Shown piece by piece: positions 60,160 to 64,000 of a DNA stretch of 64,000 nucleotides; position 1 is the stretch's first letter, and each line of letters begins with the position of its first letter. A program made the translations under genes and the position numbers. The stretch comes from Methylocella silvestris. Its GTDB lineage: Bacteria; Pseudomonadota; Alphaproteobacteria; Rhizobiales; Beijerinckiaceae. Below the pieces are notes generated by a model, which saw only the letters and a program-made list of their open reading frames with translations, made no database searches and was not told the origin of the DNA. The stretch covers positions 1 to 64,000 of the forward strand of contig NZ_PDZR01000003.1 in the NCBI RefSeq assembly GCF_002891535.1, written 5' to 3'.

Positions 60160-63100
60160 TGGACCTCGCCGCGATCTCGCCGCAGACGCTGCAAAAGCAG
60201 CGCGAAGCCTCCGACCCCGCCGCCTCGGTTTGGGTCTCAGCCAACGCCGGTTCGGGCAAGACCCATGTGCTGGCGCAGCGCGTGGTGCGGCTGCTGCTGC
60301 AGGGAACGCCGCCCTCAAAAATTCTCTGCCTGACCTTCACCAAGGCGGCCGCAGCCAATATGTCGATGCGCGTCTTCAACACGCTCGCGCGATGGACGGC
60401 GCTCGAGGATCCGGACCTGAGGCGGGCGATCATCGCGACTGGCGCGCCAGTTCCGGACCGGCACGCGATGCGCGAGGCGCGAAAGCTGTTCGCGCGTACG
60501 GTGGAGACGCCGGGGGGCCTAAAAATCCAGACCATCCACGCCTTCTGCGAAAGGCTGCTGCATCTCTTTCCATTCGAGGCGAACGCGCCTTCGCGCTTCG
60601 AGGTCGCCGATGAGGAGCGCCAGGGCGAACTTCTCGCCCGCGCGCGCAACGACGTTCTCGGCGACGCCGCAGCGACCGATCACGAGCTTAAAGCGATCGT
60701 CGACAAAATTGCCGGGGAATGCTCCGAATATGGTTTTGCGGGGTTGCTCGAACAGGCGCTCAACCTTCGCGCGCGGCTGCGCGAGGCGTGGCCGAAGGAT
60801 CACGAGACCGTTCTGCGCAAGGCGCTCGATGTCGCGCCGGGCCGCGACGTCGCGGCGATCAGGCGAGAGATGCTGGAGGGCGGGATCGCGCCTTCGCGCT
60901 GGAGCGAACTGGCGGCGTTTCTCGAAACAGGAAGCAAAGCCGATTGCGACAGGGCGGCGGATTTCCGCGACGCGGCGGCGCGTCACGCCGCTGGCGACAG
61001 CGAGGGGAGCCGCAACGTCTATTTTCAGATCTTTTTCACCGAAAAAGGTGAGAAAGCCAAAAGGCTGCTGACCAAGGGCCTCGCGGCGAAAAATCCTGCC
61101 ATCGAGGCGGAGTTCTACGCCGAACAGGAGCGTCTCGATCGGCTGCGGGCCGAGGAAAAATCAGCCGCGACGCTGGAGCGCTCGGCCGCGCTCGGACGGC
61201 TCATTGATGCGATCTTCGCGCGCTATCAAAAACTCAAATATGAGCGCGTCATTCTCGACTTTGACGATCTCGTGGCCAAGACGCTGACGCTGCTGGAGCG
61301 CTCCGACGCGTCCTGGGTGCTCTACAAGCTCGACGCCGGCATCGACCATATTCTGATCGATGAGGCGCAGGATACGAGCGAGGCGCAATGGCGCATTCTT
61401 GACGGGTTGATGGCCGATTTCGCCGTCGGCCATGGCCGCAATCTTGCCCCCCGCACCTTCTTTGCGGTCGGCGACGAAAAGCAGTCGATCTTTTCGTTTC
61501 AGGGCGCCGCGCCGCATATGTTTCATGAGATGCAGCGCAAATTCGAAAGCAAATTCACAAGGGGCGGCGAGCGTTTCGAACATGTGCGGCTGACCCATTC
61601 GTTCCGCTCGGCGGCGGGCGTCCTCGGCGCCGTCGATAGCGTCTTTGGCCGGCCGGAGAGCCAGAGCGGGCTGGTCGCGCCGGCCGACGTCTGGATGGGG
61701 CATGAGCCCCTGAAGACCAGCCTTCCGAGCCTTGTCGAAATCTGGCCTTCGGTCGGCGCCGGCGCCAAGGCCGAAAACAGCGATTGGCGCCTGCCGCTCG
61801 ATTTTCGCGATGAGAGCGATCCGCCGAGCCGCGTCGCCACGCGCGTCGCCGAAAAAATCGCGCAGCTGATCGCCCCTCGCTCAGGCGAGCGCGTCCATGA
61901 CGACGAGAGCGGCGCCTTGCGGGCCGTCCGCGCCGGCGACATTCTCATTCTCGTGCGCACGCGCGGACCTTTCTTTGAGGCGGTGATCCGGGCGCTGAAG
62001 CAAAAGGGCGTTCCGGTCGCAGGCGCGGACCGGCTGAAACTTGGCGAACATATCGCCGTGCAGGACCTCGTCGCCGCCGGCCGCGCCGCCCTCCTGCCGG
62101 AGGACGACCTCAACCTCGCCGCGGTGCTGAAGTCGCCGCTGATCGGGCTCGACGACGACGATCTCATCGCCTTGGCGCCGGGGCGCCCCGGCAGCCTTTT
62201 TGCGGCCCTTCTCGCCTCACCCGATCCGCGCCTCAAGCCGGCGCGCGAGACGCTCGGCCGATGGCGCGCGCGCGCCGCCGCGCGGCCGTTCGCTTTCTAC
62301 GCGAGCCTGCTTGGCGAGGATCAGGGCCGGCGCGCCATTGAGGGCCGGCTCGGCGTCGAGGCGGTCGACGCCGTGGACGAGTTTTTGCGGCTGGCGCTCG
62401 CTCATGAGGCCGAGCCAGCGCCCTCGCTCGCCGGATTCCTTGCCGATTTCGAGACCGTGCAGCGCCAGGTCCGGCGCGACATGGAGAGCGGCGGCGAAGT
62501 CGTCCGCGTCATGACGGTCCATGCCGCCAAGGGGCTTGAGGCCAAGATCGTTTTTTTGCCCGATACCTGCGGCGGCCTCTCCGCGCAACACGATCCGAGC
62601 GTCTTCGCGCTGGAGGAGACCCACCTTGGCGCAGCGCCAGTGGTCTGGTCGCCGCGGAAGGCCGAGGATTGCGAAAAGGCGGCGGCGGCGCGAAAGCGTC
62701 TGCGCAAGCTCGCCGAGGATGAATATCGCCGCCTGCTCTATGTCGCCCTGACGCGCGCCGAGGAGCGGATCTATATCTGCGGCTTTCACGGCGTCAAAAA
62801 GCCGCCGGAGCTTTGCTGGGCGAATATGATCGAGGCGACGCTCGCGCCGACCCTGCAGCGGGCGCCGGCGTTCTGGAACGCCGAGGAGTTTGTGCTTCGG
62901 GCTGTCGCGGCGGGCGCTGATCTGGCGGTTCATGAGTCCGCGGCCGCTGCGCCAACAGAGATCGTCGTCGCTCCGCAGTGGCTGTCGCGCCGGCTTGATC
63001 TGCTGGACGAGCCGGCGGCGCCGATCCGTCCGTCGAGCGCGCTCGCCGCCGCTGACCGCCGCGGGGACGCCGCGGGCCGCCGTGAGGCGCTGCAGCTTGG

Positions 63101-63617
63101 CTCGCTGACGCATACCTTGTTGCAATATCTCCCCGATCAGCCGGTCGAAGCGCGCGCGCGCGCGGGGCTGACCTATCTCGCCGCGCGGGCGCAGAGTCTC
63201 GACGAAGCCGCCCGTGAACGTCTCCTTGAGGCGGCTCTGGCGGTCATCGCGGCGCCGCGGCTTGCGCCTTTGTTCGGCCCGGGCTCGAAGGCCGAGGTTG
63301 CCGTCGCCGGCAAGATCGCGCTGCCGGGCGGCGCTTTGGTCGATGTCGTCGGCCGGATCGACCGGTTGGGACTGTCTGAGGGAGAGGTTTGGGTCGCCGA
63401 TTTCAAGACCGGCGCGCCGCCGCCGCCGGGCGCGATCCCGCAATCCTATCTGACGCAGATGGCGCTCTACCGCGCGGCGTTGCGGCCGCTTTGGCCGGAG
63501 CGGCGAGTGCGCATGATCTTGATCTTTACGGAAGGGCCGCAAATCATCGAACTGACTGAGGCGGCCCTCGACGCGGCGCTGGCCGCTGTGGCTGCGGCGA
63601 AAGGCGCGGCTCCTTGA
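60159..63617 (+). CDS. addA: Double-strand break repair helicase AddA
   Basis: 1152 residues from ATG 60159 (MDLAAISPQT). UvrD-type SF1 helicase motifs: Walker A SANAGSGKTHVLAQRV, motif Ia LCLTFTKAAAANM, DEAQDTSEAQW, GDEKQSIFSFQGA, THSFRSA, VMTVHAAKGLEAKIVF, and LLYVALTRAEERIYI. C-terminal nuclease VVGRIDRLGL...VADFKTGAPP. Partner of AddB. Confidence 0.97.
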   Translation: MDLAAISPQTLQKQREASDPAASVWVSANAGSGKTHVLAQRVVRLLLQGTPPSKILCLTFTKAAAANMSMRVFNTLARWTALEDPDLRRAIIATGAPVPDRHAMREARKLFARTVETPGGLKIQTIHAFCERLLHLFPFEANAPSRFEVADEERQGELLARARNDVLGDAAATDHELKAIVDKIAGECSEYGFAGLLEQALNLRARLREAWPKDHETVLRKALDVAPGRDVAAIRREMLEGGIAPSRWSELAAFLETGSKADCDRAADFRDAAARHAAGDSEGSRNVYFQIFFTEKGEKAKRLLTKGLAAKNPAIEAEFYAEQERLDRLRAEEKSAATLERSAALGRLIDAIFARYQKLKYERVILDFDDLVAKTLTLLERSDASWVLYKLDAGIDHILIDEAQDTSEAQWRILDGLMADFAVGHGRNLAPRTFFAVGDEKQSIFSFQGAAPHMFHEMQRKFESKFTRGGERFEHVRLTHSFRSAAGVLGAVDSVFGRPESQSGLVAPADVWMGHEPLKTSLPSLVEIWPSVGAGAKAENSDWRLPLDFRDESDPPSRVATRVAEKIAQLIAPRSGERVHDDESGALRAVRAGDILILVRTRGPFFEAVIRALKQKGVPVAGADRLKLGEHIAVQDLVAAGRAALLPEDDLNLAAVLKSPLIGLDDDDLIALAPGRPGSLFAALLASPDPRLKPARETLGRWRARAAARPFAFYASLLGEDQGRRAIEGRLGVEAVDAVDEFLRLALAHEAEPAPSLAGFLADFETVQRQVRRDMESGGEVVRVMTVHAAKGLEAKIVFLPDTCGGLSAQHDPSVFALEETHLGAAPVVWSPRKAEDCEKAAAARKRLRKLAEDEYRRLLYVALTRAEERIYICGFHGVKKPPELCWANMIEATLAPTLQRAPAFWNAEEFVLRAVAAGADLAVHESAAAAPTEIVVAPQWLSRRLDLLDEPAAPIRPSSALAAADRRGDAAGRREALQLGSLTHTLLQYLPDQPVEARARAGLTYLAARAQSLDEAARERLLEAALAVIAAPRLAPLFGPGSKAEVAVAGKIALPGGALVDVVGRIDRLGLSEGEVWVADFKTGAPPPPGAIPQSYLTQMALYRAALRPLWPERRVRMILIFTEGPQIIELTEAALDAALAAVAAAKGAAP

Positions 63618-63716
63618 CGGGGCGACGGCGTCTTCCTACGTTGAAGTCCGAATCTGGCGGGAACTGTCCCGCCGCAGGGCGGGCGCGCCTGTCGTCGCCC
63701 CAAACGAGAGTTGCCT

Positions 63717-64000
63717 ATGTCGACGACCGTCAAAGTCACCGATGCGAATTTCAAGAGCGATGTGGTCGGCGCCGGCGGCCCGGTCGTGGTGGATTTCTGG
63801 GCCGAATGGTGTGGCCCCTGCAAGATGATCGGCCCGGCGCTCGAGGAGATCGCTGAAGAACTGAAGGGCAAGGTGACCATCGCCAAGCTTAACGTCGATG
63901 AGAATCCAGGCGTCGCCGGCGCTTATGGCATTCGCAGCATCCCGACCCTGATGCTGTTCAAGGACGGCAAGATGACCTCGACGAAAGTCGGCGCCGCGCC
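63717..64000 (+). CDS. trxA: Thioredoxin, 3' end outside the window
   Basis: The first 94 residues are visible. Active site WCGPCK ([18 protein letters not shown]) and cis-Pro in [12 protein letters not shown] identify thioredoxin 1. Reduces protein disulfides. addA-trxA adjacency is usual in Hyphomicrobiales. The gene is cut by the end of the window. Confidence 0.97.
   Translation, partial: MSTTVKVTDANFKSDVVGAGGPVVVDFWAEWCGPCKMIGPALEEIAEELKGKVTIAKLNVDENPGVAGAYGIRSIPTLMLFKDGKMTSTKVGAA

Overview
The window is GC-rich chromosomal DNA of an alphaproteobacterium, most likely of the Hyphomicrobiales (Rhizobiales), with a Beijerinckiaceae/Methylocystaceae-like flavour. The grounds are the addB-addA-trxA order, murA followed by a DUF2948 gene, an SDHAF4-type (DUF1674) protein, a thiOSGE operon under a TPP riboswitch, an alphaproteobacterial-type SOS box and a PhaR-type operator with a phasin. 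Genus is inference only.

Positions 180-43246 are a roughly 43 kb siphovirus-type prophage integrated at the 3' end of tRNA-Thr(GGT). A 49-bp perfect direct repeat marks attL (180-228) and attR (43198-43246). The intact tRNA is on the right, next to the tyrosine integrase; an IS5-type transposase tail lies just outside attL. Left to right the element holds: a cargo cluster (orphan adenine methylase, membrane protein, CxxC protein, SRAP protein, phasin, Crp/Fnr regulator; 311-4533); a lysis module (4722-7087); a reversed cargo gene (7233-8111); a GTA-like tail module (8241-17634) including a -1 frameshifting tail chaperone; connector, SGNH hydrolase, capsid, protease, portal and terminase genes (17645-28681), with a reversed DUF2806 gene splitting terS from terL; HNH and NusG-like genes; a 9-bp repeat array; a primase/helicase operon (30063-34173); a cro/cI switch with three operators (35017-36074); and a rightward early operon (36667-43050) with ParB-like protein, SSB, a PLD-type nuclease, excisionase-like protein and integrase.

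The switch looks lambda-like: divergent cro and cI with three TTGCG-N5-CGCAA operators between them and two more over the rightward early promoter near 36606-36635. The CI-like protein has Arg where the catalytic Lys of S24 repressors should be. Terminator-like hairpins follow cro and the NusG-like gene and precede the endolysin gene, so processive antitermination is a plausible control layer. Cargo genes carry host-type regulatory sites: an SOS box (GTTC-N7-GTTC in reverse) before the SRAP gene and a PhaR-type CTGC-N4-GCAG site before the phasin gene.

The right third (43274-64000) is ordinary host housekeeping: a small conserved basic protein, murA, DUF2948, an M24B aminopeptidase, pheS (without pheT beside it), sdhAF4, an RsmB-type methyltransferase, a heparinase II/III protein, an AmpG-type permease, thiOSGE, addB-addA and the start of trxA.
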